Origin: JACVRW01 sp963734365
GTDB lineage: Bacteria > Actinomycetota > Thermoleophilia > Solirubrobacterales > Thermoleophilaceae
Direction: 5' to 3'
NCBI GenBank assembly: GCA_963734365.1
Contig: CAVTGV010000007.1
Location: forward strand, 319,249 to 383,248
DNA length: 64,000 nucleotides
The notes under the pieces were generated by a model. It worked only from the letters and a program-made list of their open reading frames with translations. It was not told the origin of the DNA and did no database searches. A program made the position numbers and the translations under genes. The stretch's first letter is position 1. Each line of letters opens with the position of its first letter. Below, one piece after another: positions 36,501-44,979 of the stretch.

Positions 36501-36803
36501 GCGCCCCAGCTCCTCGTAGGCATCGCGCATCAGCCGGAAGGCGTTGTCGTAGAAGCCGAACCAGACGTGCAGCCCGTGCTCCTCGATCCGCTCCGCGTGC
36601 TGCGCGTTGCGGCCGCTCGCTCCCTTGCCGCCGATACGCCAGCCCAGCTGGTAGATCGTGACCTCGAACTGCTCGCGCAGCTCCGGCGTGGCGGTGAGCT
36701 CGAAGGCCGCGGTCATCCCGCCGACCCCGCCGCCGAGCACCGCGACCTTGGACTTGTGACCCGCTTCGTTCACTGGAGAGTTGCGTGAGTCCCCGGCCGC
36801 CAT
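33570..36803 (-). CDS. FAD-dependent amine-oxidase/carotenoid-desaturase-like oxidoreductase fused to an acetoacetate-decarboxylase-like domain
   Basis: A 1,077-residue two-part protein. The N-terminal part (about 1-735) has the FAD-binding VAVLGGGVGGMTAAFEL motif near residue 20, GWRIGGKGASGRN, HGLHVWFGFYDNAF and a C-terminal NLVLAGDWTRNGIDGGCVEAAV FAD-closing motif, as in NAD(P)-binding desaturase-like oxidoreductases. The C-terminal part (about 750-1020) contains PYIFVDNPMSYLGGREAYGYAKTMG, close to the acetoacetate decarboxylase VDNxxxxxGREIYGFPK signature. Substrate unknown. The start codon lies 14 bases from the divergent SnoaL-like gene. GTG 36773 is an alternative that still keeps the FAD motif. 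Confidence 0.82.
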   Translation of the reverse strand: MAAGDSRNSPVNEAGHKSKVAVLGGGVGGMTAAFELTATPELREQFEVTIYQLGWRIGGKGASGRNAQHAERIEEHGLHVWFGFYDNAFRLMRDAYEELGREPGTPLATIDDAFKPCDQLVLFDRQGDDWHAHALDFPRNLLRPGEAAELPTFWEMAAVACRWALSAWRSLRHERDLDLSEPDLPFVPDWFEDLAADLAGDLLELPAEGAERLLVLAERLAGARAGNTDHLVARQAAQPALLVRLLKGFRDWLWLVLREPVQDDPDVRLFFTILDAGVSTVAGIVEDGVLERGFDAINDEEWAAWLARHGAKEVTLGGTPEGRAPVLRAVYDVAFGFPGGSIAAADVAAGTATSDLLRLVFSYRGSFMRKMQAGMGDVVFTPLYEVLRRRGVQFRFFHEVTRLGVAPDDQRVETIEVVPQLELRGGAEEYLPLADVRGLPCWPSEPLWEQLEPAARGHDFELRPNPLGREPLVLRRGEHFDAVVLGIPVGALEPICRELMDRDERFRSGIERAVTVRTQAFQVWANREAGELGWRHDGNSVAGCYVEPIDTYCDMTHLIPREEWQQADGVRTIAYLCGVLDDRPGEDQAEATERVRQNAVEFLERDMPTLWPNARRADGSFDWSVLVDPGEGTGRERFDAQYWRANVAPSERYVLSPAGSVKHRLPSGESGFENLVLAGDWTRNGIDGGCVEAAVISGIEAAAGLTGQRRPIPGRGDGWLRPRAVEMPQYVEFGGRATAPPPFECYGGRLRTLVLRGDEERMGQLVERMFNAPAGDAVEYRPLTSHVLLLVGEFGRVSSLTPPFDRWGAVRETQASFWFPVLAGRRIGGMFTPERVVMAVPYIFVDNPMSYLGGREAYGYAKTMGSFSPADGLGASVIVQAFGGNFGREQGAGWYPFLEIHERGPAPEAQSSVSPVEGPEELIGQLVGGLPGDAVALMLDRQVGQVFLKQFRDAADGTRSCYQSVVEAPVSIHRMRGRPARRELDLVVHRLDSHPIGAELGLESQRAELAFDMEIDMVVEDGREVARSLTSLPAAGPGEPAAREPVTGDGGVLGDARRLASWGIGELERSLGRLWRR

Positions 36804-36817
36804 GCGATCCTATTCGG

Positions 36818-37240
36818 ATGCCGGAGACTGGCCAGCGTATCTCCCAGCTCGATCTAAGCCTGATCGTGCAGGGCTACGAGCTGTGGAACGCCGGTGACCC
36901 GGAGGGCCTGGCCGCGCTCTGCTTCACGGACGACATCGAGTGGCACAACGCCCCCGAGTGGCCCGGCCAGCGCTCCTACAACGGCTCCGGCGAGGTGGTC
37001 CGCTTCCTGCGCGAGGAGGTGGTGGGCGTGATCGAGCTGGGCGACATCGAGATCGAGCAGCTCGACGTGCACGGGGACGAGGTGGTGATCTCCATGCTCG
37101 CCCGCACCCGGGGGCAGGAATCGAACATCGACATCGGCAAGATCCCGGTCTTCCACGTGGCTCGCATCCGGGACGGCCGGGTGTGCCGTATACGCGCTTT
37201 CCTCGACCGCGGCGAGGCCGTGGCGGCCGCCGGCGGCTGA
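36818..37240 (+). CDS. SnoaL-like (NTF2-fold) protein
   Basis: From ATG 36818, 140 residues with the NTF2/SnoaL pattern: an N-terminal helix VQGYELWNAGDPEGLAALCFTDDIEWHN, the loop NGSGEVVRFLREEV, and paired beta strands DVHGDEVVISMLARTRG and FHVARIRDGRVCRIRAFLDR. Such proteins are isomerases, hydrolases or non-catalytic binders. It is divergent from the FAD/ADC-like fusion with almost no gap, so they may share a regulatory region. Confidence 0.8.
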   Translation: MPETGQRISQLDLSLIVQGYELWNAGDPEGLAALCFTDDIEWHNAPEWPGQRSYNGSGEVVRFLREEVVGVIELGDIEIEQLDVHGDEVVISMLARTRGQESNIDIGKIPVFHVARIRDGRVCRIRAFLDRGEAVAAAGG

Positions 37241-37326
37241 CTGAGCGCCGGCTCGCGCGGCTCGCCGGCTGAGCGCGAGGCAGGTCCCAGTCGCCCCACA
37301 CGGCGCCTCGCGTAGCCTCGGCGGCA

Positions 37327-38073
37327 ATGTCCTCGCCGCCGGAGACTCAGCCCGAGCGCGCCGTGAACGGGCCTTCGACCGCCCGCCTGCTCGCAGCCGG
37401 CGTCCGCGCAGGCGTGCCCTTCGCGATCGCCGGCGGGATCCTGGCTCTCTCCTTCGGCGTGGTGGCCCAGGACGCGGGGCTCAGCGCGCTGGACGCCATC
37501 GTCATGTCGGCGATCGTGTTCGCGGGCTCGGCCCAGTTTGCGGCAATCGCCATCCTCGGCGGAGGAGGCACCGTGGCGGCTGCGGTGGGCGCGGCCGCGC
37601 TGATGAACTCGCGCTTCCTCCCGATGGGAGCCGCGCTGGCGCCGTCGCTGCCGGGCGGTCCGCTCAAGCGGGCGGCGCAGGGCCAGACCGTCGTGGACGC
37701 ATCTTGGGCCCTGGCGGTGCGCACGGACGGGAGCTTCGACCGCTGGCTGCTGTTCGGCGCGTCGGCGATCCAGTACTCCACCTGGGTCACCGGGACGGTC
37801 GTCGGCGCCCTCGGCGCGGACGCGATCGGCGACCCGCGGGCCCTGGGCCTCGACGCGATCTATCCCGCCTTCTTCCTCGCCCTCATGATCACCGAGATGA
37901 GTGGATGGCGGGCGCTGGCGGTGGCAGTCGGCGGCGCGGCCATCGCCCTGGCGCTCGTGCCCTTCACGCCCGCCGGGGTGCCGGTGCTGGTGGCCAGCCT
38001 CGCGGCCCTGGCCGGGCTCACCACCTCCGCCCGCGAGGCCGCCGCGCGGGACGCCGGCCGGAGCGAGTCATGA
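37327..38073 (+). CDS. azlC: AzlC-family branched-chain amino acid exporter, large subunit
   Basis: A 248-residue membrane protein with the AzlC hallmarks AGVPFAIAGGILALSFGVVAQDAGLS, VFAGSAQFAAIAILG and the conserved NSRFLPMGAALAP after helix 3, then further helices to the end. With AzlD it forms a two-component exporter of branched-chain and related amino acids. The stop overlaps the next start as ATGA, typical for azlCD. Confidence 0.92.
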   Translation: MSSPPETQPERAVNGPSTARLLAAGVRAGVPFAIAGGILALSFGVVAQDAGLSALDAIVMSAIVFAGSAQFAAIAILGGGGTVAAAVGAAALMNSRFLPMGAALAPSLPGGPLKRAAQGQTVVDASWALAVRTDGSFDRWLLFGASAIQYSTWVTGTVVGALGADAIGDPRALGLDAIYPAFFLALMITEMSGWRALAVAVGGAAIALALVPFTPAGVPVLVASLAALAGLTTSAREAAARDAGRSES

Positions 38074-38375
38074 GCACCAGCGTCGCGCTCCTCGGCGGCT
38101 GCGCGCTGGTCACGGCGGCCATCAAGGCCGTGGGGCCGGTGGCCCTCGGCGGGCGCGACCTGCCGATCTGGTTCATGAGCGTGATCGTGCTGCTGGCGCC
38201 CGCGCTGCTCGCCGCCCTGGTGGCCACCCAGGCGCTGGCCGACGGCGACCATCTCACGGTCGGCGCCGAGACGGTGGGAGTCGCCGCGGGCGGCCTGGTG
38301 GTGTGGCGCACCGGCTCGGTGGTGGCCTGCGGCCTCGTGGCCGCGGCGCTCACGGCGCTGTTGCGCCAGCTCTGA
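38070..38375 (+). CDS. azlD: AzlD-family branched-chain amino acid exporter, small subunit
   Basis: A 101-residue, four-TM AzlD protein starting at ATG 38070 within the azlC stop (ATGA). It has LVTAAIKAVGPVALGGRDLPIWFMSVIVLLAPALLAALVATQAL with the family's polar GRDLP turn. Small-subunit partner of AzlC. It abuts the convergent DUF308 gene, stop to stop. Confidence 0.88.
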   Translation: MSTSVALLGGCALVTAAIKAVGPVALGGRDLPIWFMSVIVLLAPALLAALVATQALADGDHLTVGAETVGVAAGGLVVWRTGSVVACGLVAAALTALLRQL

Positions 38376-38966
38376 CTAGATCCTCAGCCTGCGGATCTGG
38401 AAGGCCTTCACGATGTCGGTCACTCCATGCAGCAAGGCCCAGATGCCGGCGAACACCAGCAGCAGGTAGGCCTTGTCGATGAAGAACTGCCCGCCGGTCC
38501 AGAAGGCGAGGATGATCATCAGGATTCCCGAGATGAGGCCGAGCCACCAGAGCTCGTTCACATCACGGTCGACGAAGGCCTGCATCGTCCAGAACACGCC
38601 GACCAGCAGGAACAGGAAGCCGAGGATGTCGGCCAGGGCGGCAAACGTGTTCTCCGGGCTGATCAGCGCGATCACGCCCGCGACGAGGAACAACACCCCG
38701 AACAGGTACCAGAGCCACCCGAACGATGGCGCCACGGCGCCGACCATGAACTGCTGGAAGCCGGACAGCAGGAACATGAGCCCGATCAGAACGCCCACGG
38801 TGGTGACCGAGGCACTGTCGAACTGCAGGATGACCAGGGCGATCACGATCCATGCGATGCCCGCCACGAGCCAGAGCCACCACAGGTTGCCTATCGCGCC
38901 GGCCGCCTCTCGTACCTCCGAGTCAGGGCCTACCGAGCTCTCCACCGGGCCAGCTGAGCTCTCCAC
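38376..38966 (-). CDS. HdeD/DUF308-family membrane protein
   Basis: Six hydrophobic helices in three repeated pairs: WLWLVAGIAWIVIALVIL, VGVLIGLMFLLSGFQQFMVG, LWYLFGVLFLVAGVIALI, ILGFLFLLVGVFWTMQAFV, LWWLGLISGILMIILAFW and YLLLVFAGIWALLHGVTDIVKAFQIRRL, the usual HdeD-like architecture. GTG 38966 is supported by AAGGAGG about ten bases upstream, which gives 196 residues. The frame's upstream extension is Arg/Pro noise. HdeD relatives are linked to acid stress in enterics, but the role in actinobacteria is unknown. Confidence 0.85.
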   Translation of the reverse strand: MESSAGPVESSVGPDSEVREAAGAIGNLWWLWLVAGIAWIVIALVILQFDSASVTTVGVLIGLMFLLSGFQQFMVGAVAPSFGWLWYLFGVLFLVAGVIALISPENTFAALADILGFLFLLVGVFWTMQAFVDRDVNELWWLGLISGILMIILAFWTGGQFFIDKAYLLLVFAGIWALLHGVTDIVKAFQIRRLRI

Positions 38967-39085
38967 AACACCCACCTCCTTGAGGGGTTGAACTTCTCTC
39001 CGGAAGCGTAAAGCTCGCGGCGGCGGGCAGGTGAAAGATCGCGCCCCGGGTTGCCCGCCCGGGCGCGGGCGTCGATGATGGCTGA

Positions 39086-39733
39086 ATGCGACTGCCCGAA
39101 GCGGTGGCCATCGTCGTCCTTCGGCCCGTTGTCTCCGCCGTCCGGCTGGGCGGCCGCACGGCCGAGGCGGCCACGCTCGCGGTGGTGGACTCGGTGCTGG
39201 CATCGCGGGTGACCGAGGAGGCGCTCGACCGGATCCTGGCCAGCCCGCTCGTGCGCGAGTCGCTCGGCCGTGCCCTCGAGGGGCCGATGGTCGAGGAGGT
39301 GGGCCGCGACCTCGTGCGTCACCGCGTGGTGGAGAGGGTCACCGAGATCGTGCTCGCCGGGGACGCGGTCGACCGTGCCGCCGCGCGCGTGCTGGAGGGC
39401 CCGGAGCTCGAGCGGGTGGTGGAGGCCGCGCTCGACAGCCCGGCGACGGAGCGAGCCATCGCGCAGGTGATCGACAGCCGCCTGCTCGACCAGACGGTCG
39501 CCCAGGTGCTCGAGAGCGAGGATCTCTGGGTGCTGGTGGAGGAGATCGCCCGCAGCCCGGCGGTCACAGAGGCGATCACGCGGCAGAGCCTCGGCTTCGC
39601 GGATCAGGTGGCGGGCGAGGTGAGGTGGCGCTCGCGTAGTGCGGACGACTGGCTCGAGCGCGCCGCCCGCCGAGCGCTGAGACGCGGCGAGCGCCCCGAT
39701 CCGGGCCGCGGGCGGCGGAGACCGGAGCCATGA
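39086..39733 (+). CDS. Helical-repeat hypothetical protein
   Basis: A 215-residue protein built of short helical repeats each containing an ALxxxLxxP or AxxxVLxxxEL pattern (EEALDRILASPLVRESLGRALEGP, AAARVLEGPELERVVEAALDSP, TVAQVLESEDLWVLVEEIARSP). The repetition suggests an alpha-solenoid. A short hydrophobic stretch at the start may touch the membrane. No family recognised. The stop overlaps the RDD gene start as ATGA, so the two are coupled. Confidence 0.65.
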   Translation: MRLPEAVAIVVLRPVVSAVRLGGRTAEAATLAVVDSVLASRVTEEALDRILASPLVRESLGRALEGPMVEEVGRDLVRHRVVERVTEIVLAGDAVDRAAARVLEGPELERVVEAALDSPATERAIAQVIDSRLLDQTVAQVLESEDLWVLVEEIARSPAVTEAITRQSLGFADQVAGEVRWRSRSADDWLERAARRALRRGERPDPGRGRRRPEP

Positions 39734-40302
39734 GCCACGCGGAGGAGCCGGCCCAGGTACCGCCGGCCAGCCGCATACCCGCCCCGCGGGCCCACGAGGT
39801 GGCCAGCCGCGTTCACGGTGAGCCGGACACGGTCGACGAGGGAACGCCGTACGAGGGGCTCGTCACGCGCGCCCTCGCCTTCGCGGTCGACGCGGCGGTG
39901 ATCAACCTGGCGGCCGCCGGTGTCGGCGTGGTGGTCGGGCTCGCCCTGTCGATCTTCGACCTTCCTCAGACGTTTCACGATTTTCTGCTGGGTCTCGGCG
40001 GGCTGGCCTGGTTCGTCTGGACGATCGCCTACTTCGTGAGCTTCTGGTCGGGCACCGGGCAGACACCCGGCAATCTCCTGCTGCGGATACGCGTCTGCGA
40101 CGCCCGTGACCACACGCCGCTGAGCCCGCGCCGCTCCTTCATGAGGCTCGTCTACCTCATGCTCGCCGCACTGCCGATGTTTGCGGGCTTCCTGCCGATC
40201 CTGTTCGACTCGCGGCGCCGGGGAGTGCAGGACATGCTCGCGCGCTCTGTGGTGATCACGGCCGAGCGGGATGCCGGCTCGCCCGCACCTCCCGTGGCCT
40301 AA
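39730..40302 (+). CDS. RDD-family membrane protein
   Basis: A 190-residue RDD-domain protein: YEGLVTRALAFAVDAAVINLAAAGVGVVVGLAL with the conserved Arg and Asp of RDD helix 1, a second helix pair, and SGTGQTPGNLLLRIRVCDARD followed by RRSFMRLVYLMLAALPMFAGFLP. RDD proteins are putative Na+/H+ or related ion transport proteins. Coupled (ATGA) to the helical-repeat gene. Confidence 0.85.
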   Translation: MSHAEEPAQVPPASRIPAPRAHEVASRVHGEPDTVDEGTPYEGLVTRALAFAVDAAVINLAAAGVGVVVGLALSIFDLPQTFHDFLLGLGGLAWFVWTIAYFVSFWSGTGQTPGNLLLRIRVCDARDHTPLSPRRSFMRLVYLMLAALPMFAGFLPILFDSRRRGVQDMLARSVVITAERDAGSPAPPVA

Positions 40303-40319
40303 CATCAGTAGAGAGCGAG

Positions 40320-40787
40320 ATGGTCGAGATCGGCGCAGCATTGGTGCTCGTCGGGGTCACATTGTTGGTGGCCGAAGCTCACGCGCCCGGAGGGGTGCTC
40401 GGCGGTCTCGGTGCCGCCGCCCTGGTGGGTGGATTGGTGGTCGCCGTCAGTGGAGCGGGGGCCGCCACGGCCGTCGTGGTGGCGGCCGCGCTGGCCGCCG
40501 CGCTGGTATCCGCCGCCTGGCTGGCCCTGGCCACCCGCAAGGCGCTCGCGGCAGGCCGCCTTCGCGCGTCGTCGGGCCGTGAGGCGCTCAGCGGCCGGGC
40601 GGGAGTGGTGCGCAACTGGTCGAACGGCATGGGGCAGGTGTTCGTGGACGGGGCGCTGTGGAAGGCCAAGCGAAGCTTCATGGACGAGGACGGCGAGCTG
40701 GCTGAGGGAGATCCGGTGGTGGTCGAGCGGGTGAGCGGGCTGACCCTTGCGGTGCGGCGCGCAGAGGACTGGGAGGAGTCGTGGTGA
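40320..40787 (+). CDS. NfeD-family membrane protein
   Basis: A 155-residue NfeD-type protein. Hydrophobic helices cover about residues 1-75, with the Gly-rich GGVLGGLGAAALVGGL turn. A C-terminal OB-like domain follows (ALSGRAGVVRNWSNGMGQVFVDGALWKAKR, GDPVVVERVSGLTLAVR). NfeD partners with slipin-type SPFH proteins in membrane microdomains. Its end overlaps the slipin start by seven bases, the classic NfeD-slipin pairing. Confidence 0.88.
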   Translation: MVEIGAALVLVGVTLLVAEAHAPGGVLGGLGAAALVGGLVVAVSGAGAATAVVVAAALAAALVSAAWLALATRKALAAGRLRASSGREALSGRAGVVRNWSNGMGQVFVDGALWKAKRSFMDEDGELAEGDPVVVERVSGLTLAVRRAEDWEESW

Positions 40788-41701
40788 TTGCAGCAGTGCT
40801 GATCGTGCTCGGAGTGGTGGCGCTGGCGATCGCCGCGCTCGCCGGCGCGTCGGTGAGGGTGTTGCGCGAGTACGAGCGCGCCGTGGTGTTCCGCCTGGGA
40901 CGGGTGATCGATCAGAAGGGGCCTGGCCTCGTGCTGCTGGTGCCGGCGGTCGACCGCATGGTGCGGGTGAGCCTGCGCACGGTGGCGCTGCGCATTCCCC
41001 ACCAGGAGGTGATCACCCGCGACAACGTGCCGGTCCGCGTGGCGGCCGTGGCCTATTTCCGCGTGATCGATCCACACCGCTCGGTGATCGAGGTGGAGGA
41101 CTACATCGCCGCCACCCTTCAGATCGCCCAGACGACCCTGCGCTCCGTGCTGGGCAAGGCCGACCTCGACTCGCTGCTCTCGGAGCGCGAGCGCCTGAAC
41201 GAGAGCCTCCAGCAGATCATCGACGAGCAGACCGAGCCCTGGGGGATCAAGGTCACGATCGTCGAGATCAAGGACGTGGAGATTCCCGAGCGGATGCAGC
41301 AGGCGATGGCCCGCCAGGCCGAGGCCGAGCGCAACCGGCGCGCCAAGGTGATCAACGCCGAGGGCGAGTTCCAGGCGGCCGACAGGCTGTCCCAGGCGGC
41401 GGACGTGATCCAGCCCAACCCGGTCACGCTCCAGCTGCGCTACCTGCAGGCGCTCAACGACATAAGCGGCAACGAGGCCTCGACGATCATCTTCCCGCTG
41501 CCCATCGACATGATCGGGCCGCTGTTGGGGCGCGGGAACCAAGCGCAGGCGCCGGCTGCCGAGGGCAAGCCACCCGCCGAGCGGGCCCTGCCCTTGCCGA
41601 CGGAAGAATCAGAGCTCGCGGAGCTGGCGGAGCCCGACGACGCCGAGGAGGACCTGGCGCCCGGGCAGCCCGCGCGGCTCGACGCCCGCCGGGAGAGCTA
41701 A
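40781..41701 (+). CDS. Slipin (SPFH/Band 7, stomatin-like) family protein
   Basis: A 306-residue stomatin-like protein. N-terminal membrane helix (VLIVLGVVALAIAALAGASVRV), then the Band 7 domain: EYERAVVFRLGRV, KGPGLVLLVPAVDRMVRVSLRT, PHQEVITRDNVPVRVAAVAYFRV, SERERLNESLQQIIDEQTEPWGI and ERMQQAMARQAEAERNRRAKVI. It has an acidic, Pro/Ala-rich tail. Forms scaffolding oligomers at the membrane with NfeD. The stop overlaps the desaturase gene end-to-end by four bases. Confidence 0.92.
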   Translation: MVIAAVLIVLGVVALAIAALAGASVRVLREYERAVVFRLGRVIDQKGPGLVLLVPAVDRMVRVSLRTVALRIPHQEVITRDNVPVRVAAVAYFRVIDPHRSVIEVEDYIAATLQIAQTTLRSVLGKADLDSLLSERERLNESLQQIIDEQTEPWGIKVTIVEIKDVEIPERMQQAMARQAEAERNRRAKVINAEGEFQAADRLSQAADVIQPNPVTLQLRYLQALNDISGNEASTIIFPLPIDMIGPLLGRGNQAQAPAAEGKPPAERALPLPTEESELAELAEPDDAEEDLAPGQPARLDARRES

Positions 41702-42654
41702 GCGGCCTCGGCCGTGGCCTTGCGCGCCATCCGCTCCGGGTCTACGCGCACCACGTCCCACACGAGCCCCACCGCTTCCATGGACCGGATCACGAGCCAT
41801 GAGGGATCCACCGGCCAGCGGCTCATCCCGTGCGAGGCCGAGGTCGGGAAGGCGTGATGGTTGTTGTGCCACGACTCGCCGAAGGTGAAGGGCGCGAGCC
41901 AGAGCAGGTTGCGCGACTCGTCGCCGGTGTTGAAGCGGCGCCGGCCGAAGAAGTGGCAGAGCGAGTTGATGCTGTAGGTCACGTGGTGGACCACCAGCAT
42001 TCGCACCCCGCCACCCCACAGCAGGCCGGTGAGCGCGGCGGTGAAGGTCCCGCCGATGGCGTAACCGAGCGCAAAGGCCATCAGGAGCCCGCCCAGGGCC
42101 CAGACGAGGAAGGTGCGGTCCACGAAGCTGACGACGGGGTCCTTCATCAGGTCGGGCGCATAGCGGCGCCGGTTGCCGCGCTGAGTGTGGATGAACAGCC
42201 AGCCGAGGTGGGCGTGCAGGAGCCCGCGAAACGCTCCGCGCCAGCCGCCCTCATGACCCACGTGGGGGCTGTGGGGGTCGCCCTCCTGGTCGGAGAAGGC
42301 GTGGTGCTTGCGGTGGTCGGCCACCCAGGAGATCACCGGACCCTCGATGGCCAGCGTGCCCAGAATGGAGAGAACTGCGCGGACCGGGGGGCTGGTCTTG
42401 AAGCTGCGGTGGGTCAGGTGGCGGTGAAATCCAACGGTCACCCCGAACCCGGTGAGCAGGTACATGATCGCGAAGACCACGATGTCGTGCCAGTGCAGGA
42501 GGTCGTTCCAGAGCTGCCAGCCGACGATGCCCAGGGCGATGAAGGGCAGGATGGTGATCGTGCCCGTGGCGATGCGGTCGGCGGTCTCGTGGGCCACCGG
42601 CTCCACATCGTCTGCCGTGGGCAGCGCTGGGTCCGAAACGGACGTCGTAGTCAA
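41698..42654 (-). CDS. Membrane acyl-CoA/fatty acid desaturase (stearoyl Delta9 type)
   Basis: A 318-residue membrane desaturase with all three di-iron histidine boxes: HRHLTH near 78, HRKHHAF near 114 and HNNHHAFP near 253, plus four TM helices and the HHVTYSINSLCH segment. It introduces a cis double bond into acyl chains using electrons from a ferredoxin or reductase, so it adjusts membrane fluidity. Start ATG 42654 follows GGAGG-like sequence (complement of CCTCC at 42661). Convergent with the slipin gene. Confidence 0.93.
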   Translation of the reverse strand: MTTTSVSDPALPTADDVEPVAHETADRIATGTITILPFIALGIVGWQLWNDLLHWHDIVVFAIMYLLTGFGVTVGFHRHLTHRSFKTSPPVRAVLSILGTLAIEGPVISWVADHRKHHAFSDQEGDPHSPHVGHEGGWRGAFRGLLHAHLGWLFIHTQRGNRRRYAPDLMKDPVVSFVDRTFLVWALGGLLMAFALGYAIGGTFTAALTGLLWGGGVRMLVVHHVTYSINSLCHFFGRRRFNTGDESRNLLWLAPFTFGESWHNNHHAFPTSASHGMSRWPVDPSWLVIRSMEAVGLVWDVVRVDPERMARKATAEAA

Positions 42655-42861
42655 GTAAGCCTCCTAGGCGAAAAACTCTCGGTACTTAGGTGACCCTACC
42701 CGGGCCAGGCGGTTTCATTACTCGGCCCTGCTACGTTCGGGGTGCGAGCGGCGCCGTCGTTCGCGAGGTTCTCGTCTCCGAACGCCGTTGCGATCTGGGT
42801 CAGCTGAATCTCCCAGATCATTCGCGGCCGGCCCTGGCCCGCCGTCGTGAGGAGTTACGAA

Positions 42862-44094
<1,233 letters not shown>

Positions 44095-44112
44095 GGAGCT
44101 AGGGTCTCGCCC

Positions 44113-44979
44113 GTGGACGCAGCCATGCCCGATGTCGCCGGCGTCGAGCATCGCTTCGTCGATACGCCCCGGGTGAGGATGCACGTGGCCGAGGCCGGCG
44201 CCGGCGAGCCGCTCTTGCTGCTGCACGGCTGGCCGCAGCACTGGTACGTCTGGCGCGGCGTGATCCCACTACTGGCGCCGCACGCCCGCGTGATCTGTCC
44301 GGACCTGCGCGGCTTCGGCTGGAGCAGCGTTCCCCGCGGCGGCTATGACCGCGAGACGATGGCCGGCGACGTGCTCGCCCTGATGGATGCGCTCGGGCTC
44401 GAGCGGGTGCCCGTGGCCGGACACGACTGGGGTGCCTGGATCGGCTTCCTGCTCGCTCTGGGCCACCCCGAGCGGGTGGAGCGTCTGATGGCGTGCAGCA
44501 TCGTCCCGCCCTGGCCGGCCCGCGACGCAAGTGGCCTGCTCGGCATCTGGCGGCTCGCGTATCAGATCCCGCTGGCCACCCCCGGCCTCGGCCGGGGCCG
44601 GGTGGGCCGCGGCGTGGCCCGGATCGCTCTGGAGAGCGCCGATCCGCCGCTCGATCCCGAGGTCAAGGCCGCCTTCCTGGACCGGCTGCACGGCGAGCGC
44701 GGCCGCGCCGGCGAGCTCCTCTACCGAACCTTTCTCCTGCGCGAGCTGGTGCCGGTGGCCGCGGGCCGCTACGCCGCTCCTGCGCTCGACGTACCCACGC
44801 TGCTGCTCGCCGGCGACCGCGACCCCGCGATCCCGGCAGCTCAGGTGGAGCAGTCCGCGGCGGCGTCGGACGCCGTCGAGTTCGAGCGGGTCGAGGGGGC
44901 AGGCCACTTCCTGGTGGACGAACAGCCCCAGCTGGTGGCCCAGCGGGCGCTGAGTTTCCTCCGCGGTTCGCCGAACTAG
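44113..44979 (+). CDS. Alpha/beta hydrolase, epoxide-hydrolase-like (Asp nucleophile)
   Basis: Motif order matches soluble epoxide hydrolases and haloalkane dehalogenases: LLLLHGWPQHWYVWR (HGxP oxyanion), PDLRGFGWSS, then the elbow AGHDWGAWIGF whose nucleophile is Asp in GHDWG. AGDRDP and the catalytic His in VEGAGHFLVDEQP follow. The helical cap (about 140-220) is present. Substrate unknown. Start GTG 44113 lies 18 bases after the helicase; ATG 44125 is possible. The 3' end overlaps the CFA synthase gene by four bases. Confidence 0.88.
   Translation: MDAAMPDVAGVEHRFVDTPRVRMHVAEAGAGEPLLLLHGWPQHWYVWRGVIPLLAPHARVICPDLRGFGWSSVPRGGYDRETMAGDVLALMDALGLERVPVAGHDWGAWIGFLLALGHPERVERLMACSIVPPWPARDASGLLGIWRLAYQIPLATPGLGRGRVGRGVARIALESADPPLDPEVKAAFLDRLHGERGRAGELLYRTFLLRELVPVAAGRYAAPALDVPTLLLAGDRDPAIPAAQVEQSAAASDAVEFERVEGAGHFLVDEQPQLVAQRALSFLRGSPN

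Noticed and set aside
34815..36788. A long plus-strand open frame antisense to the FAD oxidoreductase gene
   Set aside because: Its translation is His/Glu/Arg-rich low-complexity sequence, while the minus strand carries clear FAD-binding and ADC-like motifs.
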